Shown: positions 1-11,742, counted from the first letter of the stretch. The stretch is 64,000 bases of DNA from Closterium sp. Naga37s-1 (GCA_947471745.1 CANJKZ010000183.1:34581-98580), one strand, 5' to 3'. Numbers and translations: made by a program. The notes: generated by a model not told the origin, from the sequence alone.

Positions 1-776
1 CTGTGAAATTTCTATTTCGTCTGCATGAAACACTCTCGCTGCTTCTGGATTGGTTGTTGAAGATTTAGGTTTCCTAAATTTCGCAAGGACGGGTAACATT
101 TCGTGGGCTGGTTTAGGCCTTCAACCCTGTAAGAAACGTACTGTACCGTTGTTTACCACTATCACCAATTGGGTGCGAATGTACGAAGACACGAAGGGGC
201 GGAAGCGACACTGTGGTAGCTTTGCGGTTGCGGCAGAGTGGTGACATTCACGCAACTTTGGCTCTCAGAGTTTTTCCGCAGCTCCATTTGTTTTCCCACA
301 GCTTTTTCGCAAGAAAAGCTACCGTGCACACTTTTGGGTGCACAAACCTTTAAGCTGGCAGCTTGAAATCCGTCAGCAGCAGCAAGACTCGTTCGTAGTA
401 GCTGGAAATCCGTTGGCATTTAGCGCGATGTCGGCCCATACCAGCGCAAGCCCCGAGTATCAGCGAGAAACTCGCTAGTAAGAGCGTGAACCGCCCGTAG
501 CAGTAGGAAGCTCGCCCAAAGCAGTGCAGGCAGCGAGTAGCAACAAGAAACTGGCTAGTAGAAGTGTAAACCGCCCATAGCATCAGGAAACTCACCCAAG
601 ATCCATACATCCGTCGCATGCACAAGGAAGATGCTCTATGCCTCTTCGGCAAACCAGCCAAGAGGCCATGCCATGAACCCAACAATGCGGAGACTGTACA
701 GCTGATTCAGGACCCTCACAGCAACCAGGCTAGTTGGAGCAGCAGCCCCGACCAATAAGCCGACAATGGCGGGGGG
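1..776. other. Left edge, no gene recognised
   Basis: Only short overlapping open frames on both strands, none with a recognisable domain. It may be the 5' untranslated part of the LINE that follows, or older flanking DNA. Confidence 0.3.
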
Positions 777-2430
777 GTGACCCCAATCAACGAGGAGGGA
801 CAGACGAACGCGATGAGGAAGTTGCCGAACGAGGCACCCGAGGAAGCGAGGGCACTATGGGAGGCCCACCGTAGGCGCTTGCAGCTGCAGCACGTCCACC
901 GTAGCCGTGACCTCGCGGAACCGACCATACAGCAAAGCGTCGGAAGTCTTGTCTTACCTCCCGTAGACGCCGACACTTCACTTATAGGGCCTCGGTTGGC
1001 TCAACGGCAAGAGCGGAGGCGCCGAAAGAGAGGGGGGAGAGGAGGGCAGCAGAGGTGGCTTGTAAGAGGCCAGCAAGGGCTGCAGGTTGGAGGGCAGCAT
1101 GGGCTGCTGGCAAGGGGGCAACAAGAGCTGCAAGATGGAGGGCAGCAGCTGCCGCATAGCGGCGGGCAAGTGCAGCTACAGAGCAAAGGTACAGCGACGG
1201 CTGCCAGCGTGGGGGCGGTATCAAGAGCTGACGGAGAAGGAACAGCGGCTGCTGCACCAGACGGGGTTGCGGCTGAAGTTAGGGACAGGGCTTTCGCACG
1301 GCCAGCAGGGGCGGTAGAGGCCACAACTGGGGCAGAGGAGTCCGCTGCAGGGGCGGCAGAGACCGCAGACGGAGTGGCGCGGGCCGCACGAGAGGCTGGC
1401 AGCGATGGGGACGCTGCAGTCCCACCACAGCCCCATGAGGAGGTCCTCCCTGCCCTCCCCAGGCCCACCCCCATGCAGGCAGGAGCTTTAATAGAGGGGC
1501 AGGAGGAAACAACGAGGTCAGGGAATCCGGAGAGTGCACTCATCCACACCCCGCATCTTTTAACCCACTCCCCCCGGGAGCACCCACCCTTTTCCCCCAC
1601 CCTCACAAGCATTCTCGCGAATTAAGTGGGGCAGCCAAGGCCCGGGCTTTCCTAGAGGAGCCCTGCTCCCCAACTTTCAACTCCCAGCCACCACTACCTC
1701 TCCTTCCACCAGGTCCGCCCTCACCAGCAGATGTGCATATGCCCGAGGCGCTTGGTTTAGCCGCATCAACCCCCGCACCGACTCCCCTCCGCCCCGTACG
1801 CTACACAATTCCACAGCGCCGGATACCGGCACCTCATCCCACTGCTAGGAACTCGCCCCTCCCCTACCATTCCCCACCATTATTATCATCACCACCCTCG
1901 CAACCCCATGCACCCCATGGTCACCACCGCCCTCAACCAGCCCATCGACCCCGCTTGCTCCCGCGCAGGCCCACCCACCATCCCACAACCAGCTACGTTT
2001 GGCATCTACCAGGCCACCGGCTCCCGCCACCTTGGGAGGTCCCACGGGTGGATGGAGGTCTCATGTCGAGCCGCCACGCCGTGCCAACATTCCCCCGCTT
2101 CTCCTCCTTCCAGGCCCCACTCCGACCCCCCTCCCACAACAACCAGCCATAACTCCCCAAGCCAACGCAGGTCGACGACGGAGGGGGAGAGCCAGGGGCG
2201 GGGAGGGCTTAAGTTCCACACCCCCACCTCCGTTTTCTGCCCCACCTGCAGCTCTACTCCCCGCCCCCTCTGCCCAACCTGCTCTAGGCGACCCTCACAT
2301 GGGCTCATCACCCATCCTTCCCCCCCCTCATGAACCCTCGCCTTTGCAGGCACACGGTGGAGGTTCCACCGGTGCAATCCTTCCCCACTAGCATCTGGTT
2401 GCCGCTCAGGATGACGCCCTGCCCACTAGG
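777..2430 (+). pseudogene. LINE 5' low-complexity ORF remains
   Basis: An open frame at 777-1625 (282 aa) and shorter Pro/Ser-rich frames to about 2,390 lie directly upstream of the reverse transcriptase frame on the same strand. They are rich in Arg, Gly, Gln and later Pro and contain no domain I recognise. Frame changes and stops break them up. They may be an ORF1 or the N-terminal part of the LINE polyprotein; position and strand are the only link. The GC-rich opposite strand is equally open, so the coding claim is weak. Confidence 0.35.
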
Positions 2431-3180
2431 ATGGAGGTAGTTGGTGTTGGGGTTGACACAATGACGGGTGAGGATGAGGCTGCACTTATCTCTCATACCC
2501 CCCTTCTCACCACAGCGTGCAACCCCACCCCGCTCCCGACAGCTCAGCTGAGACAACTGGAGGGTGAGCTAAGGCCGGTGCAACAACCACATGCAACCCA
2601 GCCACATGGACCAGGTCACCCTCCCTCCCTTACAGACCGGGAGGCGTTGGAGCCCTCATCGGGCTTGGGGGCAGCCGTATCTGACTTGCTGGCAATACAG
2701 AATACTGGCATACCCCTCTCTACTCCCACCCCCCAGACCCCAGTGGTACACGCCCTCGAAGCCCCCCTCATGGACCTCCCTCTTGCAGCCCCCATCCTGC
2801 AGGAACCCTTTCACCCTTCTCTGATGGAGACCGATCTGATCCTCAGACCGTGCGCCTCTGACGCGGATTTAAGTGCATCACTCCGGCCTGCCTCACCCCA
2901 CCCATCCCCGTCATCAGCCCCACCTATCACCACGGCATATAGTTCCGAGGGCACGGCCACGGCCGACCCCACCGACACAGCGACGTCACCAGACGAGGTC
3001 GTGAGGTGCCTCACATGCTTGAGCTCCCTCGCGAACCGCCGAGCACTCCGACATCACATGCCATTCTGCCACCCCGCCGACGCAGCTCGCAGGGCGCAGG
3101 CCCTCCGCGGCAGGGCCTCAGCTCTACCTTCCCTAGCAGAGCCCCGAGCCCAGGGGATGCAGTTCACAGATGCACAGTGG
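2431..3180 (+). pseudogene. LINE polyprotein N-terminal part with CCHH-like zinc finger
   Basis: This frame encodes a Pro/Thr-rich stretch followed at about residues 193-214 (3,007-3,072) by a zinc-finger-like motif: CLTC, eleven residues, HH, then CH. Finger motifs at the start of the RT ORF are common in several LINE groups. Right after it come basic residues and the segment QFTDAQWRTLD. The frame continues to 3,432, but the reading that leads into the RT switches to another frame near 3,170-3,180, so one frameshift separates finger and polymerase. Confidence 0.5.
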
Positions 3181-5642
3181 CGTACGCTTGACTCCGTTCG
3201 GTGGTCGGAGCATTCATGCCCGTCCTCTTCGGCGTATCCCCACGAGGGTCCGTGGTGGGTATCTAGACATCCTCTGCGCCATCTTAGCGCGGGTCTCCCA
3301 AGACCCAGAGGCACCAGGCCCTACTCTCCTCTTGGAGGCGGCACCGACGCTCCTACTGGCTCCGGCGACACCGCCAGAGCGTTCAAACACGGCCGCCATT
3401 GCAACGCGCATCATCCGCTTTGGACGAGGTGAGTGGGACGAGCTCATCTCTGAGGCCCTACAGCGACGTACTCCCCTTCCTTTACAAGCAGCACGTCACG
3501 CTCACGCCACCACTTTCTCCCCCACACCGGATGACCGCCGCATTGCCCGCTGCCTGCGTCTGGCGGCTTGCAATGACACCTCGCGGGCCTGCGCGGCCCT
3601 GGAGTCGGCAGATGCGGCACCTGACACGGAGAGTACGATGCAACGTCTGCGGAGCAAGCATCCCGTCGCAGAGCGACCGACTCCAGATTGGCTACCGGCT
3701 TTTCAGGATACTGCCCTTGTGCTCTCTATAGATCACCTCCGCCGCGCCATCTTCACAGCCCCGCGCGGGCCGTCCGAAGGACTGACAGGCCGGGTTGCCG
3801 AGCATCTTCGAGATACCTTCCTTGCCTTTCCTGAGAGCCTCCCTAGCCTACTCGTCGTGTACCAGCTTTGGCTGCGAGGCTACTGCGCTCCGGCAGTTCG
3901 ATCGCTTTTGGCATCGTCCACCCTGCGTGAAACCAAACGTGGATGTGCGTCCTATCGCGATAGGTGAGGTTCTGATTCGCATCCTTGCTCGCGCAGTATG
4001 CTTGCAGCTGCGGGACCAGATGGCTAGGGTTTTCCTTGCGTCACAGCAGTTTGGGGTGGGCGTTACCTGCAGGACAGAGGTCGTGGTTAGAGGCGTTCGT
4101 CGCGGCCTGGATAACCACCCTGACTGGGTGATTCTTTAGCTGGACGTGGCGAACGCCTTTAACTCATTTCATCGAGACGCCATGTTTCAGGCCCTCTACA
4201 CTAGTGCTGAGTTCCGCTGTCTTATTCCTTTCATTAGCCTTTTCTACGGGACACCCTCCGATATCCTTTACCGAGCGAACGGAGAGGTGACCACCATACA
4301 CTCTGAGCACGGGACCCGCCAGGGCGACCCGCTCAGCCCTTTCCTGTATGCACTCACACAGCGCATGGCTCTACAGCCAGTTCTAGCTGAGGGCGATGTT
4401 CAGCTATGGTCATGCGCAGATGACACTTACGTGCTGGGCCCTCCTTCCAAGGTGCTACACCACTTCGCAGAGATTGTGAGGCACTTGCGCGAGTTGGGCC
4501 TTGCGGTCCAGCCACACAAGTGTCTCGTCTACGGCACGGATTTTGTGACTTCTAGGGAGGCGGAGGCCTTCACGAGTCTGGGGATTGAGGTTGCTCGCAG
4601 AGGACTCACCGTCATGGGAGTGCCGGTGGGCTTTGACGCTTTTGTGGAGAGGAGTCTACCTGAGTGTCTGGAGAGGATGGGGCGCGTGTTGCCGTGGCTT
4701 CCAAGACTACGCCAGCCCCAGACAGCGGCCCGTCTACTTTCGGCATGCGTCAGCACACGACCGCAGTATCTGGCGAGTACGGTCCCTCCGACCCCGGCTG
4801 TACGTGCCAGTTTTGCACGGTGGGATGAGCGGTTGGGAGAGACCTTTCAGCATCTCCTGGTGCCTGGGACTTGGACTTGCAGAGAGGACGTTCGTGAGGC
4901 TGCCCTGGACCAGATCTACCTCCCCATACGTCTAGGGGGTTTTGGCATCCGACGCATGGAGCGTATTGCCCCCGTGAGTTATGTGTGCTCTTGGGTACAG
5001 TGCACGCCGATCCTTTGCTCCCTCCCAGTGCGCGGCGCGAGCTTCCGACAGAGCTTCGCATCGGATGATGTTGACCTGATCAATCAATCAATGCGGACGG
5101 CGCTGGAGGGTATCCCACGTGACATCCTCTCTCTCTTCCCCCCCTGGCACTCTTGTGTCTCTGCTGCCCCTGATTCTCTTTTCACAAGAGTGAGCCACGT
5201 CTTGGAGGCGCGGGCCTTGGAGTCAGTCCGGGCCCGTCACACTAACCCCTTGCACCTTGCTTGTTTGACATCCCTTCAGGGCGCAGGTGCTGGCGCGTGG
5301 TTGACTGCGGTTCCATACGCAGACTCGCTGCGCATCCTAGAGGCGCAGTGGCAGGTGGCCCCAGCTTTCCGCCTCGGCCTCCCTATCCCCCAACTAGCCC
5401 TCACAGGTCGGTGTTCTTGTGGGCAGGCGATTGACGACATGACGGTACCTCACCACGTGGTGCAGTGCTCCCGTTTCGGCGTCGCCACAGTCATCCATGA
5501 CACCGTGAAATACATGCTTCGGGACTTTGCTTCCGAGGCAGGCTTCACGGTGAAGGTGGACACCACTTTGATCCTGCACCTGGAGGTAGCTAGAGCGCGA
5601 CTGCAGGGGCTCTCGGGGACGGGGGACGGGGTACTTGGATAG
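3170..5642 (+). pseudogene. LINE reverse transcriptase, frameshifted and interrupted
   Basis: This is the reverse transcriptase of a non-LTR retrotransposon, which would copy element RNA at a nicked target. Frame 2 covers the upstream thumb-proximal region to about 3,930; frame 3 carries DVRPIAIGEVLIRILARAVC and the catalytic motifs: A as LDVANAF (about 4,141), B as GTRQGDPLSPFLYAL (about 4,315) and C as CADDT (4,413-4,427), where most relatives have YADD or FADD. The C-terminus has a CxCG...HH...C zinc-knuckle-like motif. Damage: one frameshift near 3,930 and an in-frame TAG at 4,137-4,139 just before motif A, where relatives usually have Gln. The frame ends at 5,642, before the endonuclease tail that reappears at 7,010. 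Confidence 0.85.
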
Positions 5643-5749
5643 TCAGGGGCACCGTGGGGACAGCAACAGCAGCAGGGTGGGCTCGGTCGAGGGGCTGGTG
5701 AGCAGGAGGGCCGTGAGGGGCAGGATGGGTTGGCTAGTGGGGGAGAGGA

Positions 5750-6090
5750 GGGGGGAGAGCAGCAGCAGCGGCAGCAGCAGCAGCAGCAGCAGCGGCAGCC
5801 ACAGCAACAGCAACTAGGCCAGCTGGGGCAGGAGGGGCAGACCCGTAGGGGTTAGGAGAGAGGACAGCATGGACAGCAGCAGCGGGGCCAGCAGGGGTAG
5901 GAGGGGCTGGCTAGTGGGGGAGAGGAGAGGGGACAGCAGCAACAGCAGCAGCACCAGCAGCAGCAGCAGCAGCAACAGTAGCAGCAGCAGTAGCAGCAGC
6001 GGCAGCAGCAGCAGCGGCAGCGGCAGCGGCGGCAGCGGCAGCGGCGGCAGCGGCAGCGGCGGCAGCGGCAGCGGCAGCGGCAGCAGCAGC

Positions 6091-6167
<77 letters not shown>

Positions 6168-6240
6168 CAGCAGCAACAGCCGCAGCAGCAGTAGCCGCAG
6201 CAGCAGGGCCAGCAGGGGCAGCAGCAGCAGGTTTGTAGGG
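5750..6240. repeat. CAG/AGC trinucleotide-rich tract
   Basis: A dense run of AGC/CAG/GGC trinucleotides; the purest part is about 6,095-6,170. It reads as poly-Ser/Gly on one strand and poly-Leu/Pro on the other. Both long frames here are products of the repeat. It sits between the RT and the endonuclease tail of the LINE, so it is probably an expansion inside the element. Confidence 0.85.
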
Positions 6241-6990
6241 GAGAGAAGAGAGGGCAACAGTGGCAGCACCAGGAAGGTCAGCAGGGTCAATAGGGGCGGC
6301 AGTAGGAGGGTCAGCATGGGCAGGAACAGGAGGATCAGCTAGGGCAGCGGCGTGAGGATCAGCAGGGGCAGGCTGGCTGGGAGGAGGAGGAGAGACAGCA
6401 ACAGCAGCGACTACAGCAGGTGGGCCAGCAGGGGCAGGATGGGCAGGCCAGTAGGGGAGAGGAGAGAGGACAGCAAGAGCAGCAGCAAGAGGGTCATCCG
6501 GGGCAGCAGCAGGAGGGACAACAATGGCAACAGCAGGAGGGTCAGTGGGGGCAGGCTACTAGGGAAGAGGAGAGGGGACAGCAGCGGCAGCAGCAGAAGC
6601 AACAACAACGGCATGGCCAGCAAAGGCAGGAGGGGCAGGTTGGTGGGGGAGAGGAGAGAGGACAGCACAACCAGCAACAGGAGGTTCAGCAGGCGCAGGA
6701 GAGGCTGGCGAGTGGGGTAGAGGAGAGGGGACAGCAGGGGCAGCAGCTGGATGGCCAGCAAGGACAAGGTATGGAGGGGGGGGATAGGGCGAAACGACAA
6801 GGGAGGAGGCACAGAGGGACCAGGCACAGCAGAAGCCCGTACAGCAGCAGCCAGTACAGCAGCAAAGGCAGGCTGGACGCACAGGCCGCACAGGGACACC
6901 AGCCCACATTCCAGACCTGACTTGCCGCGATATTGAAAAAACTTTGATGGTGTTGGTAGACGTCTCCATTGCAGATCCACAGCAATAGGG
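6241..6990. repeat. Degenerate purine-rich GGCAGCAGGAGG-type repeat
   Basis: A diverged continuation of the preceding tract, with recurring pieces such as GGGGAGAGGAGAG, AGGGGCAGG and CAGCAGCA. Open frames on both strands (for example 6,420-6,920 and 6,411-6,980) are Gln/Gly/Arg- or Leu/Pro-rich and have no domain. I treat them as repeat artefacts. Confidence 0.6.
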
Positions 6991-7009
6991 GAATACTGGG
7001 CTTAGACGA

Positions 7010-7230
7010 GTGGCCTTAGTGCAGATGGGTGTTGCAGCAGCTAGACGAGTGCAGGACAAGTTGCGGGATTGGGCACCGCATCTAGAGGGATTACAACCGC
7101 CGCCACATTTTTATGCATGTGTAGTGGAGACGTTTGGGTTGCTCAGCGAGCCAATGAGGCAGTTTCCAGGGCTTTGTGCGCGGCGGATTGCACAGCAGCG
7201 TAAAGACTTGGGGGGGGGGGGTGTGATGAC
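7010..7230 (+). pseudogene. LINE C-terminal endonuclease-region tail
   Basis: A short frame encodes KLRDWAPHLEGL followed by ACVVETFGLLSE. This resembles the end of the polyprotein in LINEs that carry a restriction-like endonuclease after the RT, where an (E)TFG motif follows a segment describing the cell's own DNA ends. The resemblance is from memory of the family pattern, not a search. A G-run at about 7,210-7,220 and loss of the frame follow. It supports the view that the CAG-rich tract was inserted inside one LINE copy. Confidence 0.4.
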
Positions 7231-7238
7231 GGGTCATC
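7221..7238. other. Short hairpin in LINE 3' region
   Basis: GTGATGA and TCATCAC form a perfect 7-bp inverted repeat around the 4-nt loop CGGG, directly after a G-run and the end of the endonuclease-like frame. In LINEs, 3' untranslated hairpins can be RT recognition signals; that role is inferred here. Confidence 0.4.
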
Positions 7239-7529
7239 ACGGATTTTCGAGACCGGACTCACTACACGACTGGCCGTGGCACTGCAGCAAGCACAGGCTT
7301 AGAGTATTATACAGCACGCGGTGCGGCAATTGGGAGGGTCAGATGATGGGTGGATGCCCGCACCAGTCCCTTTGGGTGCAGGGCAGGGCAGTTGGCATCA
7401 CATTACCGGCTGCTTCGAGAGCGTGGCAGACATGCAGTATATGTACGATGCATATGTGTAGGCGTTTAGCGATTGTGCTTGAAAGGCTGTGTCCCGCGCT
7501 GTGGTGCGGGTTGCTGTGGTGTTTTGGTC

Positions 7530-7720
7530 CTTAGGTGTTTCCTTCTTTTAGTCTCTTCCTCTCTTATTTTCCTCTTTCCACCTTTCCTTTGGCCCTTCTC
7601 TTCTTCTCCAGCTCTTCTCTCCTTATCACCCTTTATTTGTTCCACCATTTCTACCTTCTTCTTATACCCCTTCATCACCAAGACTTTGTATCAAACTTAA
7701 TCCATAATAATAATCCTTCT
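7530..7720. other. Pyrimidine-rich LINE 3' untranslated tail
   Basis: A strongly C/T-biased stretch on the + strand follows the last LINE coding remains and ends in a short TAA repeat near 7,700. It probably marks the 3' end of the LINE. I could not identify a target-site duplication. Confidence 0.4.
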
Positions 7721-8084
7721 CTTCAACTCTTCTTACCACCACCCCACTCCTCTAAAGCAGGAACATTGGCAGAGCAGGCCTGTAGGTCATACGATCATTT
7801 GTAAATGAGTTGAGCTGTATTGGGTGATTGTTATGAGTGCTCCAAAAACTAACATAAAGAGAAATATTAAAGAAGCGAGCATTTATAGGGTGAAACTGTG
7901 CTAGGCTAGGACCTCGTCAGGACGTGCAAAAATTGGAAGTGTCGTGATTCGTGCGGGGCGACTCCGAAGTGGTTCGGGCCGAAAGTGTAGGCTGAACCCA
8001 AACTGTCACGAAGTGCTCACGCACCCGTTAACGTCAGGCCGTAGAAAGGAAATGAAATGTTGTATCGACCCGGATGGTAGCGCC

Positions 8085-9010
8085 CAGGGCTGACGCTATC
8101 AGACAAAATACTCTGATTAGTCTAATGAATCAGAGTGTCTAGCCACTGGAAACTGATTTTTCAGATTAGTTGATTTCTTGTCCCTGAGTGCTTGAGTGTT
8201 ATTGTTTTAGGGGCCCTGATTTCATGTAATGTATTTCAGCATATAGTTATTGTGGAGCCTGTTACTACAGAGTATCGATTTTGTGGGCCCTGAATTTGAG
8301 TATATCGGGAAGAAGTTTCCTAGAAATTTTCTCTCGATATACCCACCTCCAAGGTGACAGCAAAGTGCTAGCACGTGAGAGAGCACACTGCACCAGGTCC
8401 TGAATTCGAGTATATCGGGAAGAAGTTTCCTCGATATTTCTTCCCGATATACCCACCTCCGAGGTGGCAGCAGAGTGCCAGCACGTGAGCACAACACACT
8501 GCACCTTTCCTAGAAAATCTGCTGCCGAACAACTCGCAGCTGTGAAAAGTCCCCGCGCACCAAGCAACATTTCCTGCACGCTGCCAGCTGAACAGTAGTT
8601 GGAATCTGGGCCGTTGAATTGCGATTACTGTATATCATGAATCGCCGATTTAAACTGATGGTGTGCACGTTTTCAAGAACCAAAAACGTCAGCTCTTGGC
8701 GTATTCACAGCTCTATGTGTGGCACTTCCCTATAGTCCACAAACTTTACAGTAAATGCGTGCTGCCAGCTCAGCCCCGCAACAGCTCCCCAACTTGGCTG
8801 CAAGGTCGCGCCAGGTTGCGCCACATGCACTCTGCAGCAAAACAAAATCAGAGGACCCTGATTATAGATTGCCAACCCTGAACAAACAGAGTGCCTCAAC
8901 CCTGGAGACTGAGCAATCAGGGTGGCGAAATTCTGGCCGAAGTACGGTCAGATTTTTTTTTTTTTTTTCCTAAGGATTCAGGGGGGGTTAAAATCGAAGC
9001 GTCAGCCCTG
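8085..9010. mobile_element. Non-autonomous hAT transposon, 926 bp, complete
   Basis: The ends are perfect 13-bp inverted repeats: CAGGGCTGACGCT at 8,085-8,097 and its exact reverse complement at 8,998-9,010. They are flanked by the perfect 8-bp duplication GTAGCGCC at 8,077-8,084 and 9,011-9,018. An 8-bp duplication with CAGGG termini is the signature of the hAT superfamily. No transposase frame lies inside. Internal CCCTGA-type motifs (for example near 8,214, 8,288, 8,864, 8,877) resemble subterminal repeats that hAT transposases bind. A T-run lies at 8,953-8,968. The perfect TSD suggests a fairly recent insertion mobilised in trans. Confidence 0.92.
8290..8508. repeat. Two 110-bp tandem copies, each with a hairpin
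   Basis: Two copies of about 110 bp start at 8,290 and 8,400. Each carries an inverted repeat. In the second copy TATATCGGGAAGAA (8,411-8,424) pairs perfectly with 8,438-8,451 across a 13-nt loop. In the first (8,301-8,341) the right arm has diverged. The array lies inside the hAT element above. Confidence 0.85.
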
Positions 9011-9018
9011 GTAGCGCC

Positions 9019-9535
9019 GTCCTATTAAAGGCGCCGGCGCTTCTATCTAGAGCATGGCGCTTATGGCCGGAACTGAATTATGAGCTCTGCCCCTGTAAAA
9101 CCTTGTTTTATTATAAGCGCATGCATAAATTTACTTTTCAATCCTGATTAAAACGGTAACGAAGTCCAAATTTCCAGCGAGTCAACACCCATTTTCACTT
9201 TGTTTGAATTTCGAGGGCCTCACTCATGCCCTTTTATTCGGTTTTGTCCTATCTGATTCGCCATATTCACTTACAGTTTTAGTCTTAATCTCTCAGAGTT
9301 GGTATAAGAAAAAGGCTGATAGTTCAGAGTGTAGGAAAAAAAAGTATGAACATTCAGAATCAACATCCGGTGAGAAGTCTGATTGTGGTTTTAGGTGTGT
9401 TGCTGTTGGTCTTCTTGTTTGAACTACGAACATTAGACAGGCCTACATACATACTACTACTGCTTGCTTAGCCTGGACAGTTAGATTAGAACTACCCTGT
9501 TGATATATCCTAGCTCTATTAACATCCTACTAATC
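9019..9535. other. Non-coding spacer beside hAT gene remnant
   Basis: AT-richer sequence with no recognisable gene. It could hold the 3' end of the minus-strand hAT gene, but I see no terminal inverted repeat here. Confidence 0.3.
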
Positions 9536-9960
9536 CTACTCATAAAATCCACCATCATCATCACCGTCAACTGCATCATTCTCATCTTCTAGGTTAACTA
9601 CTTCCATCACTTCATCTGCCTCCCTGCCCTTGCTCTGTTGCTTTCTTGCAGGCGGGAGTGGAGCGTTGCTGTGGGGCTTGCGCTTCTTGTAGCTCCTCCA
9701 GACGGTTACGATCTCATCCCACTTGGGCTCGTAATCCATGAGACTCATGCACATGAGGTCTCCAAGGCGTGCATCCTTAAGCGCGCCCCTCTTCCACGAC
9801 TTGATGACGTTCTGGCGGGAGAACCCCCGCTCGCACTCCACGGTGCTCAGCGGCAGTACAGCTACTGCCACCCACAAAAGCACCAGGTTGGGGTAGTTGT
9901 CCCGCCAGTCGGGTGTCTTGAGCATGGCAGTGAGCTTCGCGTGGAAATTGCGCTCGGGCG
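9536..9960 (-). pseudogene. hAT transposase C-terminal (dimerisation) fragment
   Basis: The minus-strand frame encodes NFHAKLTAMLKTPDW, then VLPLSTVECERGFSRQN, the hAT C-terminal dimerisation motif in which 'CERGFS' is conserved. After that come a basic stretch and an acidic tail ending at the stop near 9,536. This is the last 130-140 residues of a transposase. The frame can be read upstream to about 9,960 before resemblance is lost at the border of the gypsy element. The N-terminal half of a similar protein lies on the same strand at 16,290-17,400, in the right order for one gene split by an insertion. Confidence 0.8.
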
Positions 9961-10059
9961 ACCGGGCCGCAGGGCGGCGTTCGCACGGGAGTCACGGGTG
10001 GTGGAAATACCGCACCCGGCGAATCGGAGGAGCGCCAGCGGGCTGAGCCGCCACCGTGC

Positions 10060-11180
10060 TTGCAGCAAGGGGGACCCAGCGAATACCAGCGTACCGCCTC
10101 CTGGCAGGGCACGGAGGATGAGTCGCTGGTCCAACGCTGGCGGTATACCCAGCTGCCGAAGATAGATGTGCCTGAGAGATTTTCGGGAGATGTGCAAAGG
10201 GGGCCGAATCTGAAGAACTACATCATGCAGCTGGATAACTTGCAGGCGCGGTGGGCGAAGGACCGGCTAGATCCAGAGGAGTTTTTCCGCGGGCTGGCAA
10301 ACACGTTGGCGGGAGAGGCGGAGACCTATTACCACATTTCACGAAAGGAACTGCTGGAGTGGGCGGCAGGGCGAGCGCCGGGCGAGCGGGATCCGACAGC
10401 GCGTTTCTTAGCGATGCTGTGTGAGCTATTACCTTTGCAGACGGCGGAGCGGGTGGTGGAGTCCCGTGGCTTCAGGTGAAGGGAAGGCGGATTCCTGTTG
10501 GCCTACTACGGCAAGTTCGTGGAGTTAGGGGAAGATATGAACTGCGCGGACCAGGGGAGGCTGATTGGAAAATTCGTGAATGGGCTGGGCCAGCCCCTAC
10601 AGCAAGACGTACAGGTGCGGGTGTTCGATCTGGGGCGGAAAGCTACGCTGAAGGAGGCCTATGAAATTGTCAAGCGGGTGGAAACTAGCCGGCGGCTGTA
10701 CGAAGTGGAACGGACGGTAAATCGAGGACCAGAGAGGAGGCGGCCCACCTGGGCCGCTACCTCGGCGTATCCAGAGGTGGACGAGAAAGGGAGAGAAGAG
10801 CCGCGGCGCTGCCACAACTGCGGCCTGCCAGGACATTTGCGAAGGGAGTGTCTTGGGGCGCCGCTATGTACTCGCTGCGGACGAAGAGGACATTGAGAGG
10901 TGGATTGTTACGCAAGCCGCAAGGAGCGACGAAGGCGGAAGGAGGAGAAGATCGGCAAGCCACCATGGCCCGGCTGCGTGCCCAGTTGGCAGAGTTGGAG
11001 GCGGCGGAGCAAAAACAACCCGCAATGGTGGCGCAGGAGGAAGAAGAGCCAGAGGAACCGGAGTTCATGCTCATGGCCCAGCCGGCGCGGGATCGAGAAG
11101 AGCTGGGATTAAGACGGGACGTGCGCAGGCAACTGTTTTCGGAGGATGAGCGGCGAGAAGACGGGCCGAGAAGGCGGGCC
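10060..11180 (+). pseudogene. Gag of methyltransferase-bearing gypsy element
   Basis: Structural protein that packages element RNA. The frame opens near 10,060 without a clear ATG and runs through a helical capsid-like region (PKIDVPERFSGDV, then WAKDRLDPEEFFRGL). A TGA at 10,477-10,479 interrupts it; the same frame continues as LLAYYGKFVELGEDMN. The first zinc knuckle is intact, CHNCGLPGHLRREC (near 10,812). The second, CTRCGRRGH, is cut by a TGA at 10,894-10,896 between its His and its last Cys. After a further frame change an acidic coiled stretch (MARLRAQLAELEAAEQ) leads to the protease. Confidence 0.8.
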
Positions 11181-11185
11181 AGCGA

Positions 11186-11640
11186 GTGGAGAGGGAAGGG
11201 GCGGCTTACCGACACCTGCGGGAGAGGATGGCCTGTCAGGCCACGGTCCTGACGATAGCAGCGGGAGCGATTACGATCGGGGGATTAACCGCGCAGCGAG
11301 CAATCGTGGGTACAGGGGCCACGCACGTGCTCATCGGAAGGCGACTGGCGGAAAAACTGCAGCTGTACAAGCCAGGGCGCCTGGTAGCAGAGGGCTACCT
11401 GCTGATGCGGACGGAGGGGAAGCGAAGTGGATGCCCAAGACTCGGCAGTCGATGGCGCTGATGCTAAATCCCGGGACCCAAGAGGAGTGCACGTTGAGGG
11501 TGTTCTGCGGAGTGTCGGAGTCTGAAGAATTCGACCTGCTGATAGGAGTGGAGTACCTGTTTGGCATAGGAGCGACGATATGCATGTGGGAAGAGAAGGT
11601 TCAATACCGGGTATGCTAATGGGAGGATTACGGTCCCATC
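11186..11640 (+). pseudogene. Retropepsin-like protease with mutated active site
   Basis: Aspartic protease that would process the polyprotein. The segment TIGGLTAQRAIVGTGATHVL aligns with the retropepsin active site, normally DTGA or DSGA; here the Asp codon reads GGT (Gly), so the catalytic residue is missing. The flap region leads on to GRRLAEKLQLY. After a frameshift near 11,430 the reading continues as EEFDLLIGVEYLFGIGATI, the usual second half of the fold ('LLIG..fl'). Dead by both frameshift and active-site change. Confidence 0.75.
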
Positions 11641-11742
11641 AGCACGCTTCCGGTCCGGTTTGTACGGTGAGAACCAAGGGAGGCCTACCAGTTCTCAGAG
11701 GCGGAGCTTCGAGAAGAGTTAGGAATCCCGACCTGGCAACAG

